Source of the DNA: Fragilariopsis cylindrus CCMP1102
Lineage: Eukaryota; Bacillariophyta; Bacillariophyceae; Bacillariales; Bacillariaceae
Reading direction: 5' to 3'
Length of the DNA stretch: 40,703 nt
NCBI GenBank assembly: GCA_900095095.1
Contig: FMBT01000592.1
Span: 1-40,703, forward strand
This document shows positions 10,747 through 21,254 of the stretch, piece by piece. The notes beneath the pieces were generated by a model. The model did not search any database. It saw only the letters and a list, made by a program, of their open reading frames with translations, and had not been told where the DNA came from. How positions within the stretch are numbered: the first letter of the stretch is position 1; each line of letters starts with the position of its first letter. A program made the position numbers and the translations under genes.

Positions 10747-13700
10747 TCAACAAAAGCAAACGTCAGAGGCTTTGAATTTAGGAGTATTACATGATGAACT
10801 GCATATATCAGCGCAACAATCACCAAGATCAGCACAAACACTATCACAAAAGCATGTACTGGATTTCTCAGGCACGGAAACCCCGAGCGCCGGATACCCT
10901 TGAGCTTCACATTTGTCATTAGCAATTGGAGACTGTGTAGAACCAAGACAACTACCAGGAAGAAATTCAATCGGTTTTGCACATACAGGCGATGGAGTGG
11001 GTGGTAAACTTGGTGAAAGTAATCTACTTGGTGTAGAACTGGGTGAGGCAGCAGGCATACTACTCGGTAACTTAGACGGACTGCTTGAAGGTGATCCACT
11101 AGGATTTGTAGAAGGTCCACCAGAAGGTCCACCAGAAGGTGCGTCACTTGGATCGAAACTAGGAGAAGAGCTGGGTGCACCACTTGGTGTAAGACTAGGA
11201 GTGAAACTTGGAACAGCACTTGGGATGGAACTTGGTTCCCTACTTGGAGAAGCACTTGGGATGGAACTGGGCACCAAACTTGGCAACACACTTGGTTCCA
11301 AACTAGGACCAGAGCTAGGTTCACCACTTGGCACAACACTTGGAAAAGAACTTGGCTCCCTACTTGGAGAAGCACTTGGGATGGAACTGGGCACCAAACT
11401 TGGCAACACACTTGGTTCCAAACTAGGAACAGCACTCGGAATGAAGCTTGGAAGTAAAGTTGGTTCACTACTAGGAGATGCGCTTGGCGATTCACTGGGT
11501 GTATCAGATGGAGATGGAGTTGGAAAACCCGTTGGAAATCTTGTGGGAGGATCTGTAGGGAAGCTTGTGGGTAAATCAGTTGGTCCATCAGAAGGAATAG
11601 AACTTGGTGCTTCGCTAGGTGATCTACTTGGTGTGGAACTAGGGGAGGCAGAAGGCATACTACTTGGTAACTTAGATGGACTGCCTGAAGGTGACCCGCT
11701 AGGTTCACCAGAAGGTGTGTCACTTGGATCAAAACTAGGGACAGAACTGGGAGGACCACTTGGCTGTAGACTTGGAAAGTAACTCGGCTGAGAACTAGGT
11801 GAAAGACTCGGCTGTACGCTGGGACTGGAACTAGGAGTAACAGTTGGGTTGGAACTCGGCTCGCCGCTTGGATCGCGACTAGGAAAAGAGCTAGGTTCGC
11901 CACTCGGTTCGACGCTTGGTGCAGCACTTGGCTTCCTGCTTGGAAAAGCACTTGGGATGGAACTGGGCACCAAACTTGGCAACACACTTGGTTCCAAACT
12001 AGGGCCAGAGCTAGGTTCACCACTTGGCACAACACTTGGAAAAGAACTTGGCTCCCTACTTGGAGAAGCACTTGGGATGGAACTGGGCACCAAACTTGGC
12101 AACACACTTGGTTCCAAACTAGGGACAGAACTAGGTCCACCACTCGGCTCAAAGCTCGGCTCAAGACTTGGAATATAACTCGGAATAGAGCTTGGAATAA
12201 AACTAGGCCTCGAGCTTGGTGCAGAACTAGGAATAGTGGTCGGGTTGGTACTCGGTCCACCGCTTGGATTGCGACTAGGATAAGAGCTAGGAACAGTACT
12301 CGGCTCTAGACTTGGTGCTGCACTTGGGTCAAGACTGGGTACTTTGCTTGGTTCCAAACTTGGTTCTAGACTAGGGATGGAACTTGGTGCGCCGGTCGGA
12401 TCAGCACTAGGAACAGAGCTAGGTTCAGCACTTGGTAGAAGACTCGGCTCAATACTTGGAATGAAACTTGGCAATAAACTCGGTTCTGAACTGGGAATGG
12501 AACTTGGTGCGCCAGTCGGATCAGCACTAGGAACAGAGCTAGGTTCAGCACTCGGTAGAAGACTCGGCTCAATACTTGGAATGGGACTGGGCAATAAACT
12601 CGGTTCTGAACTAGGAATGGAACTTGGTGCGCCAGTCGGATCAGCGCTAGGAACAGGGCTAGGTTCAGCACTTGGTAGAAGACTCGGCTCAATACTTGGA
12701 ATGAAACTTGGCAATAAACTCGGTTCTGAACTGGGAATGGAACTTGGTGCGCCAGTCGGATCAGCACTAGGAACAGAGCTAGGTTCAGCACTCGGTAGAA
12801 GACTCGGCTCAATACTTGGAATGAAACTTGGCAATGGACTCGGTTCTGAACTAGGAATGGAACTTGGTGCGCCGGTCGGATCAGCACTAGGAACAGAGCT
12901 AGGTTCAGCACTCGGTAGAAGACTCGGCTCAATACTTGGAATGAAACTGGGCAATGGACTCGGTTCTGAACTAGGAATGGAACTTGGTGCGCCGGTCGGA
13001 TCAGCACTAGGAACAGAGCTAGGTTCAGCACTCGGTAGAAGACTCGGCTCAATACTTGGAATGGAACTGGGCAATGAACTTGGTTCTGAACTAGGAATGG
13101 AACTTGGTGCACCAGTCGGATCAGCACTAGGAACAGGGCTAGGTTCAGCACTCGGTAGAAGACTCGGCTCAATACTTGGAATGGAACTGGGCAATGAACT
13201 TGGTTCTGCTGTTGGAGTCAATGAAGGAGTCAATGAAGGAGTCAATGAAGGAGTCAATGAAGGAGTCAATGAAGGAGTCAATGAAGGAGTCAATGAAGGA
13301 TTCAATGTTGGTGCTGGTGTAGGAGCTGATGTAGGAGCTGATGTAGGAGCTGGTGTAGGAGCTGGTGTAGGAGCTGGTGTAGGAGCTGCTGTTGGTACTG
13401 CTGTCGGTACTGCTGTCGGTACTGCTGTCGGTACTGGTGTAGGAGCTGCCGTAGGAGCTGCCGTAGGAGCCGCCGTAGGTACTGGTGTAGGAGCTGCCGT
13501 AGGTACTGGTGTAGGTACTGGTGTAGGTACTGGTGTAGGTACTGGTGTAGGTACTGGTGTAGGTACTGGTGTAGGTACTGGTGTAGGTATTGCCGTAGGT
13601 ATTGCCGTAGGTATTGCCGAAGGTATTGCCGAAGGTACTGCCGAAAATATTGCCGAAAATATTGCCGAAGGTACTGCCGTAGGTACTGCCGTAGGCACTG

Positions 13701-16700
13701 CCGTAGGTACTGGTGTAGGTACTGGTGTAGGAGCTGCCGTAGGTACTGCTGTAGGTATTGCTGTAGGTATTGCTGTAGGTATTGCTGTAGGTATTGCCGT
13801 AGGTATTGCCGTAGGTACTGCTGTAGGTACTGCCGTAGGTACTGCCGTAGGTACTGCCGTAGGTACTGCTGTAGGTACTGCTGTCGGTGGTAGACTCGGT
13901 GGTATACTCGGTGGTAAAGTTGGAGACTGAGTCGGAGCGGCCGTTGGTGGTAGACTTGGTGATACTTTTGAAGACAGAGTTGGAGCTAGTGTCGGTGCGA
14001 TTGTGGGGTTAAGTGTAGGAGCTGGTGTCGGCGCTTGTGTAGGAGCCAAAGAAGGCGCATTTGTTGGAGCTACTGTTGGAACTGGTGTGGGTGGTATTGT
14101 AGGTGATACAGTGGGAGTTGCTGAAGGCAATGCAGTGCTTGGTATATTTGAAGGATATTTACTTGGTTCCAAACTCGGAGTACCACTTGGATCATCACTT
14201 GGAATAAAGCTAGGGACAGTAGATGGAACAGAGCTAGGGACAGGACTTGGCTCTCTACTTGGTTGCGTACTTGGAACAGAACTTGGTACATCACTTGGGT
14301 CAAGACTTGGTAGAGTGCTTGGTACTCTTGAAGGATCTTTACTTGGTTCAAGACTAGGTAAATAGGATCCAGTGATGCTTGGCAGTGCACTAGAAACTGT
14401 ACTGGGTAATACACTTGGTGCTGTACTTGGCAAAGAGCTTGGAATGGTACTAGGAGAGCTACTTGGTTCCCCACTGGAACCTGAGCTAGGCTCCAATGAG
14501 GGTGCATTGCTGGGGTTGACAGTTGGTGATTCAAAATCTGTTCGTTCGTTATTCCAATCTAATAAATAAGGATAATATTCATCCTCAAGTATGCCCAGTA
14601 CTCGAAATAACCTCTCAAGTTCTTTTTCAACCAATTCCATATCGATGTCAACTTTTGGACGCGTAGGTGAACTACTTGGTAACTCACTAGGTGCATAGCT
14701 TGGTGACAACGTTGGGGAGGGTGAAAAATCTTGCAACATTCTTGATACAAAATCAGGTGTATCAATTCCGAACAAGGGATCTTCTGGACACGAACCGGTG
14801 CATGTCACCAATGCGTTCCAATATATAGTTACATTTACATCACCTATGGTTGTATGCTTGTGTTCGCAACTTTCCATTCGTCTCTGATATGTCTCAAAAC
14901 AGGGTTCTGAAACTTTATTATAAATTTTCGTAATATTTTCCCCAAAATCTGCTAGATTAATGGATGAATCCGAATCAGAAAATCTTTCTGTTGCTGATGA
15001 ATTCCTATCAAATGATAACTTGAAATTCCTCATAGCCTGCACACGGAAAGCTGGATCTAGACATGCTGGAATTATCGCTGGCACAATCGTTGGGACAGCG
15101 ATCGCTCCAGCAGTTGCGGCGACAGTGGCGACCGCTGCTGTAGTGACAACCTACAATTTACACCGAGAGTTTGTGGAGAGAGAGAGAGAGAAGATAAAAA
15201 TATTGAGGGATTGTGCAAGTCAATAGCAACGCACAGCAACGTATCCACAATATAAACATGCATCAAAAGGTGATATTCTGACCATTGCAACATTTACACC
15301 AGAGTAGATTCCATAGTAGTAATAAAGTACATACAAATATGTTCACTCACCGCTGTCACAGTTGTAGAGACTGTCGCCGCCGCAACGGTTGTTGCTGCAG
15401 CTCCAGTAACAGCAGCAGCTCTGGTTGATTAGATAAAAGAAGATATGTATTTACATTAGTTTTGGTTTGCACATAAAGAATAGTGAGAACCATGAAAAAC
15501 ATTTGCCGTGTGTGCGGGCATGTTTCGAAAATTAATAGATGAAAGAATATTAAGAATATTTCCCGTATAATGAATGATTTCAGAAATATACAGACATATA
15601 GACATATAGAAACAGCGGATACTTACGTAGTTGCTCCTGCGACTGTTGCGGTAGCAGCACTACCAACTGTACTGGCGGCGGAAACTCTATACAATATATA
15701 TTAAAGATAAGTAGAAACGTTTATGCAGAATCACAAAGGTGAATATCATGATTTAATATGTGTGAGAGTAAAGAAGGGGAAGGGGGGGGGGGGGGGGGGG
15801 GGTAATGATATGATTGAAAAATAACCAAGATGGCAGCAACCTCATTATCGCATATTGTGAATTTTGACCTTGTATATGTAACTTACGCCATTGTTTGCAT
15901 TACAGCAGCTCTGATAAAAAAGATTAATAAATCAAATGAACGACAAAATAGGTGTGGTAAAATAATAGTTATAGTAAAAGTGGTTTGTATGTGAGCGTTA
16001 GCTACGATGGTATCGTATTTTGTCAAATCAACATATTTGATATATTATTTGGTGTAACTTACTGTGCTGCTACAGCTGTTGCTTGGCCCACAACTGCTGA
16101 CGATGATGCCGCCGCTGGTTTGCACAACAAGAATGATAAATGAGAAACACAAGCGAAACAAAACAATAATATGTAAAACAAGTAGACATACAAAAATACA
16201 TATGCAAACTTACCAGCACTCGAGGACGCCGCTGCACTCGAGGAAGCCGCTGCACTCGACCCGGCACTCGAAGCTGCACTAGCGCTAGCACTAGCACTTG
16301 ATGCTGTCGAAGCAGAGGCAGATGCAGAAGAAGCGGATGCAGCTGAAGAGGAAGATGCTGACGTTGTTGCTGATGTAGTTACCGAGGAGGTCGATGCTGA
16401 TGTAGATGCTGATGCGGATGAGGATGCACTCATCGACGATGATGCGCTTGAAGATGAATTTAAGGCAGAAGAGGAACCTTGTAATACGCTACTAGATGCA
16501 TTTGTTACTTCCGCTGTCATTTCAGCAGCGTGGGCAGCATTCTCTGCCGTTGCTTGAATTATAGCATTTTCTCCACCACCCGTTCCTTGTGAAATGGCAC
16601 CAACATCTAAGTTGTCATCATTTGAATTTACGAATGCTTTAAACAACTTCTGTACACCTCCTATTGCACCTACTAAAGCCATTCCACCGAATGCGTACAT

Positions 16701-18371
16701 CATACCTCGAATCACTTTCTTTTCAGGATTTTTTTCGTCTTCTTTTTCTTCTTCGGAATCGTACGCATTCACTTCGTCGTCGTCATTACCATCGTCGTAC
16801 AGTCTACGAAGATCGTTATAATAATCGTTACCATCAAGACTAGTTCCAGGACCATTATCATTGTTGTATTGTGATGATAAATTGGAATTGAAGATATCTA
16901 ATACACTTAATGAATGTTCGCTTGCTCCTAGATTCTGTAAATCACGTTCAATCAATTCTGGACCACCATCAACAATATCCATTGCAAAACGAACGACTCT
17001 ATTTCTTCTTTGGACATTATTGTTAATATTGTTACTCAGTTTGTCATCGCTACCACTAAAGTTGCTGTACAATGATCCTTCTTTGTTATATTCATCTTGG
17101 AATGTATCAAAATATAGTTCCTCGTACTCGTTGTCGCTGTTGCTGTCGGCGTCGTAATACGGGACGTCATCATTATCATCATCTTCATCTTCCATTGACA
17201 ACATCACCCTCTTTCGTTGTTGTTGATATAACAGATGTTGCCTTGCATGAATTTCGTATAGTTGGTGTTGCGATAGTGCAACACAATTTTTGTTGTGATT
17301 GTTGCCATTTTCGTTACTGTTATGATCGTTGTTATCATCCACTATTATCATCTCGCCGAGATTGTTGTTGTTGTTGTTGTTGTTGTTGGTTGACGAATGT
17401 AATGGTAACGTAGAACTTATAAGCATCAAATCACGCAATGGCATAATTCTCTGCCTTTGTGGTGGTGGTTGCTGTTCTTCTTCTTCTAATAAAGAGCTAT
17501 ATTTTCCGTGAAAGGATTCATTAAATGAATTTCTTCTTCTATTGCCATAATTATCAACCATCGTACTGCTTGTCCTTCTCCTCCTTTTACAACTTATAGT
17601 AGCTTTAGATGATGTCAATGATGATGATAATATATTCATATTCACACTATTAGAACCACCAGGACTATCATTTCCCATCGGTAATCCAATCAAACTTTCT
17701 TCTTGGGTGGATCGTTTCGATAACCCACTATTGATACTGTTGTGAGTATCATCGCTATACTCGCTGTTATTATCGTCATCGTCATCGTCATCGTTGTCTT
17801 TGTTACAGGTATTATTGTCATCGTCTGGACTATCATATTCGTCGCAATCGCCACCATCGCCATCGTCGCCATCATCGCCATCATTGCCATCATTGCCATC
17901 ATTGCCATCATTGCCATCATTGCCATCATTGCCATCATCGCCATCATCATCACCATCAGCAGCAGCATAATCAACTATGACGAACGGTAGTAGTGGCAGT
18001 TGCTGTTGTTGTTGCCCTTGTCGTGCTAATGGTGTTGATGATTGTTTTGGTGAATTTCTTATCCTTATTCCTCGACGATTGTCGTCGTCGTCATTGTCAT
18101 CGTCATCGATTCTGTCAAAAGAAGTAGCAGAAGACGACGATGATGAAGACAAACCGGCGGTGGTACTTCTTCCGCTTCTTGAACCTCTCATTGGTATTTC
18201 AGTGGAGGACATTGCGGCAATCTCCTCCTCCTCTACAAGGGTATCCGTATGGTGTAACAAAGACGTCACCGTCCTGTTGTATCCATGTTGATGATCACGA
18301 CGACGCTGTGGCTGACGGTGACGGTGACGGCGAAGCTGTGGCTGTTCTTCGTCAGTGATGTTACTTTCCAT
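10747..18371 (-). CDS. Giant membrane/surface protein: acidic head, TM helix, PS/PT stalk, somatomedin-B-like domain
   Basis: Six exons: 18371-16214, 16114-16063, 15910-15887, 15686-15627, 15420-15351, 15150-10747 (2255 residues, frame kept throughout; every donor GTAAGT or GTGAGT, every acceptor AG). Residues 1-550 are disordered, rich in Asp, Asn, Gln and Ser. Near 556-575 lies a membrane helix (RGMMYAFGGMALVGAIGG). Ala/Ser then Ala/Val/Thr tracts follow, encoded by the small exons. Next comes a Cys-containing segment (CFETYQRRMESC), then over 1000 residues of PSxxPS and PTxxPT stalk, and last a Cys cluster (CFCDSVCADLGDCCADIC) that fits the somatomedin-B pattern. Start is the first ATG. 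Such stalks are common in diatom cell-surface proteins; function unknown. The TGA at 10747 may lie inside an intron leading to the phosphatase-like exons. Confidence 0.75.
12361..13205 (-). repeat. Seven 120-bp (40-residue) tandem repeats in the stalk
   Basis: Units of exactly 120 bp, each containing SADPTGAPSSIPS and SIEPSLLPSAEPS, recur seven times with only a few base differences. Most differences alter single residues such as PLPS/LLPS. The strict period and near identity point to recent unequal exchange. Two further near-identical blocks sit at about 11240-11430 and 11950-12125. Confidence 0.9.
13205..13930 (-). repeat. 12-bp (4-residue) tandem repeats coding LTPS, APTP and AxPT
   Basis: Seven copies of a 12-bp LTPS unit (about 13213-13300) are followed by a long run of 12-bp units coding PVPT, AVPT, AIPT and AAPT, with one variant patch AIFSAIFS. 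The period matches one stalk tetrapeptide. This is the coding sequence of the stalk, not a separate element. Confidence 0.9.
15782..15802. repeat. G21 homopolymer in intron 3 of the stalk gene
   Basis: Twenty-one consecutive G on the + strand (C21 in the transcript), inside intron 15886-15687 and about 95 nt from the acceptor. Length uncertain for the usual technical reasons. Confidence 0.85.
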
Positions 18372-19739
18372 AATTATGACCTGTGTTGCTTATTTCGAAT
18401 TTTATTAATGTATTAAAATTACCTATCTTCACTTTAAACTTGTCATTGACTGTTTATATTTATTTGTAACCTTTTGACTTTGGTTTGATGCCGAGTCAAG
18501 TGTATTGTGGATGGATAAATTACTTGTGTGACTGTAAAGTACAGTACAGTACAGTACTAGGAAGTACAAGCAACAAGTCAAGTAACAAGTCAAGTTAGTG
18601 TGCGTGAGAGGATGATCGATGCGAATGCATGAATCGAAGAAGGAATCGAATCATCGAATTCGAATCGCAGAAAATGCAGTGTTGTCCGGATGGATCCATC
18701 GGAATATCTCCTCTATGCCTAATGTGCTCATAATGTGGCAATTGCATTATGTAATGATTGCAAAATATTACTTATGCGTCACCCGACTGTTTATGATGAC
18801 AAAATTTATCTATAAGTCTCTTCGCTTTCCAAAAGTTTCTCTATCTCGATACATTAAATAAATACTCATTATTCACATCGGTTCCGGGGAAATTCGGGCG
18901 AGATAATGGCAAGAAAGAACTGTCATATCTTTTTTAATCGAAGTAGTCAAGTTTGATTAGATTATTTCTGTGATACGGAAGAAAATTATTTAAATAATTT
19001 TTTTTAATCGATCCACAATGGCGCTTTTCCTCAATTTTAGACCGTACTAGACACCACCAAACGATGACACAACAGAGTCAATACCTTAAGATAGCTATAA
19101 GTGACATCTTGACCAAGCGGATTGGTCTGAATTGCTCTAAAAATGTAATTATTTAGTGGATTTCTGATGAATTTTCATCAGAGTTCGTCAACGGCTTCAA
19201 CAACAGCTACAAGGAACATTCTTTAAACGCACAGGTTTTTAAGTGAAGAAGAAAGGAAAGATGTGAGGTAATAAATCAAACAATATTAACATAGAATAGT
19301 TGACATAATGCACATAATGTGAGTATCGATATCATTGCCATTCTTTTCCATCTAGAAATCATGTTTGTCACCACCACCACCACCATCCCCAATGACGGCA
19401 ATGTTGGCACAGATGAAATCACGCGCGTCTGATATAGCATCAACCAGCTTTGTGGATGAGAACACGTTATAATAATGAGAACACACAAAACATAACGAGA
19501 ACACTGAAATGAGAAGTGTAACACTGAAGTGAAAAATGTTGTTCTGTGAAGAACAATAGCAAAAGGCAGAACAATAGCAGACCAATAGCAGACGGCAAAG
19601 AACAATTGCATACGGAAAAGAACAGTAATGTAAATAGGAAATTACACAATGTATAAGAACCAAAGGTTCACAACTTAGGAATAATGTATATAAAAAGGTA
19701 AGATAAGGAAACAAAGTTAATTGGAAAACAAACATACAT
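18372..19739. other. Intergenic region upstream of the stalk gene
   Basis: About 1.37 kb with no supportable gene. It contains short repeats (ACAGTACAGTACAGTACT near 18540-18557, and AACAAGTCAAGTAACAAGTC nearby) and, at about 19550-19620, loose repeats of an AGAACAATAGCA-type word. Open frames on the - strand here are Cys/Phe/Leu-rich by-products of those repeats. Confidence 0.5.
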
Positions 19740-20021
19740 TCTATAGAAATAGGTTGTCATAACAATAACGTACTTGTAAAACGGATCATTCCAACAGACA
19801 ATGATAGCAACTTTCTTAGAGTAGGATGTTGCCTTGATGGAAGAGCAAAAGACGTTGGCGGAATGCCATATACCAAATCTTTAATGCTGTATATCGGAAC
19901 ATCCAAAGGGAAATCTGAACTGGACTATTATATTCTTAATCGAAATGAAAGATATGATGTTACTGCCTTGGTTGTTGCTATTTTATACCGTTCAAATGAT
20001 GATGGATTTGGAAAAAAATAA
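19740..20021 (+). pseudogene. Fragment resembling an OTU cysteine-protease domain, probably transposon-derived
   Basis: An open frame of about 93 residues with no initiating ATG at its beginning. LVKRIIPTDNDSNFLRVGCC followed by LDG resembles the OTU signature (IPxDxSCLFxxVG), but Asn replaces the catalytic Cys and the downstream His region is absent; the frame ends in GFGKK. OTU domains occur in some large eukaryotic transposons and in deubiquitinases. Its setting among decayed element sequence favours a relic. The family call rests on a short motif only. Confidence 0.3.
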
Positions 20022-20648
20022 TCTTTCTACTACCCAAAAACACAAAATGCCCTGTGTCATTCAATGGAGTACATCTCCTTTCTATGAAATTGTATTTGTT
20101 TTCTTGTAGTAATTCACAACCACTGTCGTTGTGCTATAGGGAAAATGAAGATAAAAATAAAGGATGGACTATAAATAGCAACATCAACAATGATAATTAT
20201 GATGGTGGTGGTAGCAAATGTGATTTTGATCATGATCATGGTTATGGTCATAGTGATAATAACAACAACAATCAATGATGGACCTTTCATTTATAGAGAA
20301 TGGGCGTGTTCCGGCTCAACCCTGCTCTGTTTTGTGCAATAAAGGACAATCTGCGGACAGACGCTTGTTCGCGGGATTGGTTTACAACCTCTACAACACG
20401 CGCTATGGAGTGAAAGTACCATCAATCGGGGGATTTTTAACAGTATGGTAGCTCATCAAACCTTCTCCAGTACCTATCCTTAGGCATTCTACACATTCCA
20501 AATTTTCGACAGGTCTAGGTAGTGTAGCCAATGACCTGGTACTCATCCAAGGAGAATTTCCCCCATATGGTGTACAGTATCAATGTTTGAAAATTATTAT
20601 TTATCGCGCACCTATGCAGTAAATAGGGCGAAATTTTCCTTATATCAA
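20022..20648. other. Degenerate coding-like sequence in the repeat graveyard
   Basis: Contains a low-complexity frame (Asn/Asp/His/Gly, 20054-20278) and a 57-residue frame from ATG 20278 to TAG 20449-20451 with protein-like composition (RRLFAGLVYNLYNTRYGVKV). No family recognised and no gene model supportable. Probably decayed mobile-element sequence continuing from the OTU-like fragment. Confidence 0.3.
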
Positions 20649-21173
20649 CATGAAAATGGGAATGTATTGAATCGAACCTCCATGGATATCAATCTATTTA
20701 ACAAAAGCTTATGAGACGAAATACAGATGCTTGTTCTCTTAACAATGACGAAAAATTTGGGTTTAATTGGATCCATTTTTAAGTACTTGAGCTCTCTCTT
20801 AGTAAAAGACACACATGATCGGATTTTCCGAATCCTACATACCCGTTGATAATGGGTTCTCTCTTAATGTAACAATAAGTATAAGAATTATCGCATTCAC
20901 TAATATAACACTAATAGAGACTTCTGTATTAGTACTTTATCTATCAATCCATTCCTTGATTTTTAATTTTCCTCTCTTATGCACCTCTTCCTGGCGATTC
21001 GAAACATGCCTGCCAGTCATATATGACCTCAAAGAACTTTCCCCAGATGACCGAATTCCTCCAAAACTTTTTTCCCTTATTAAGCGTATAGATATCTATA
21101 TTTCGTCTCATAAGCTTTTGTTAAATAGATCAATATCCATGGAGGTTCGATTCAGTACATTCCCACTTTCATG
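20649..21173. mobile_element. 80-bp inverted repeats flanking 365 bp (foldback/MITE-like)
   Basis: The left arm (20649-20728) and right arm (21094-21173) are reverse complements at 75 of 80 positions; all five differences are transitions. The shared core includes GAATCGAACCTCCATGGATA and TTTAACAAAAGCTTATGAGA. The 365-bp spacer has no convincing gene. Similarity fades outside the arms and I could not define a target-site duplication, so it could be a foldback element, a MITE, or the two ends of an inverted duplication. Confidence 0.65.
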
Positions 21174-21254
21174 ATCATGTGAATAATTTTCTATTTCAAT
21201 TCTTAATAATTTTGAAGAATTTTCCTGTCGCGAGCCTATCGCGCATTAAAAATT

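Noticed and set aside
10611..12260. 549-codon - strand frame rich in QVL and FQV
   Set aside because: An alternative frame of the stalk repeats, open for the same periodic reason, and without domain logic.
12361..13205. Regular 120-bp spacing reminiscent of a CRISPR array
   Set aside because: There are no unique spacers between repeats; whole units are homologous and coding, in a eukaryotic genome.
12344..13930. 528-codon + strand open frame made of LGSxLG and VGT repeats
   Set aside because: It is the exact antisense of the PS/PT stalk coding repeats; the tetrapeptide repeats leave the complement free of stops. The same holds for 10913-11782 and 11849-12178.
16059..16114. Stop after GQATAVAAQ as the true end of the 770-codon frame
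   Set aside because: A GTAAGT donor precedes the stop, and four further exons keep the frame into the stalk frame, which itself lacks an ATG.
17742..17990. + strand poly-(Ile-Ile-Ala) frame
   Set aside because: Antisense of the GND repeats of the stalk gene's first exon.
20815..21174. 119-codon + strand frame in the inverted-repeat element
   Set aside because: Mostly Ser/Leu/Ile-rich with no family resemblance, and it ends within the inverted-repeat arm; likely chance.
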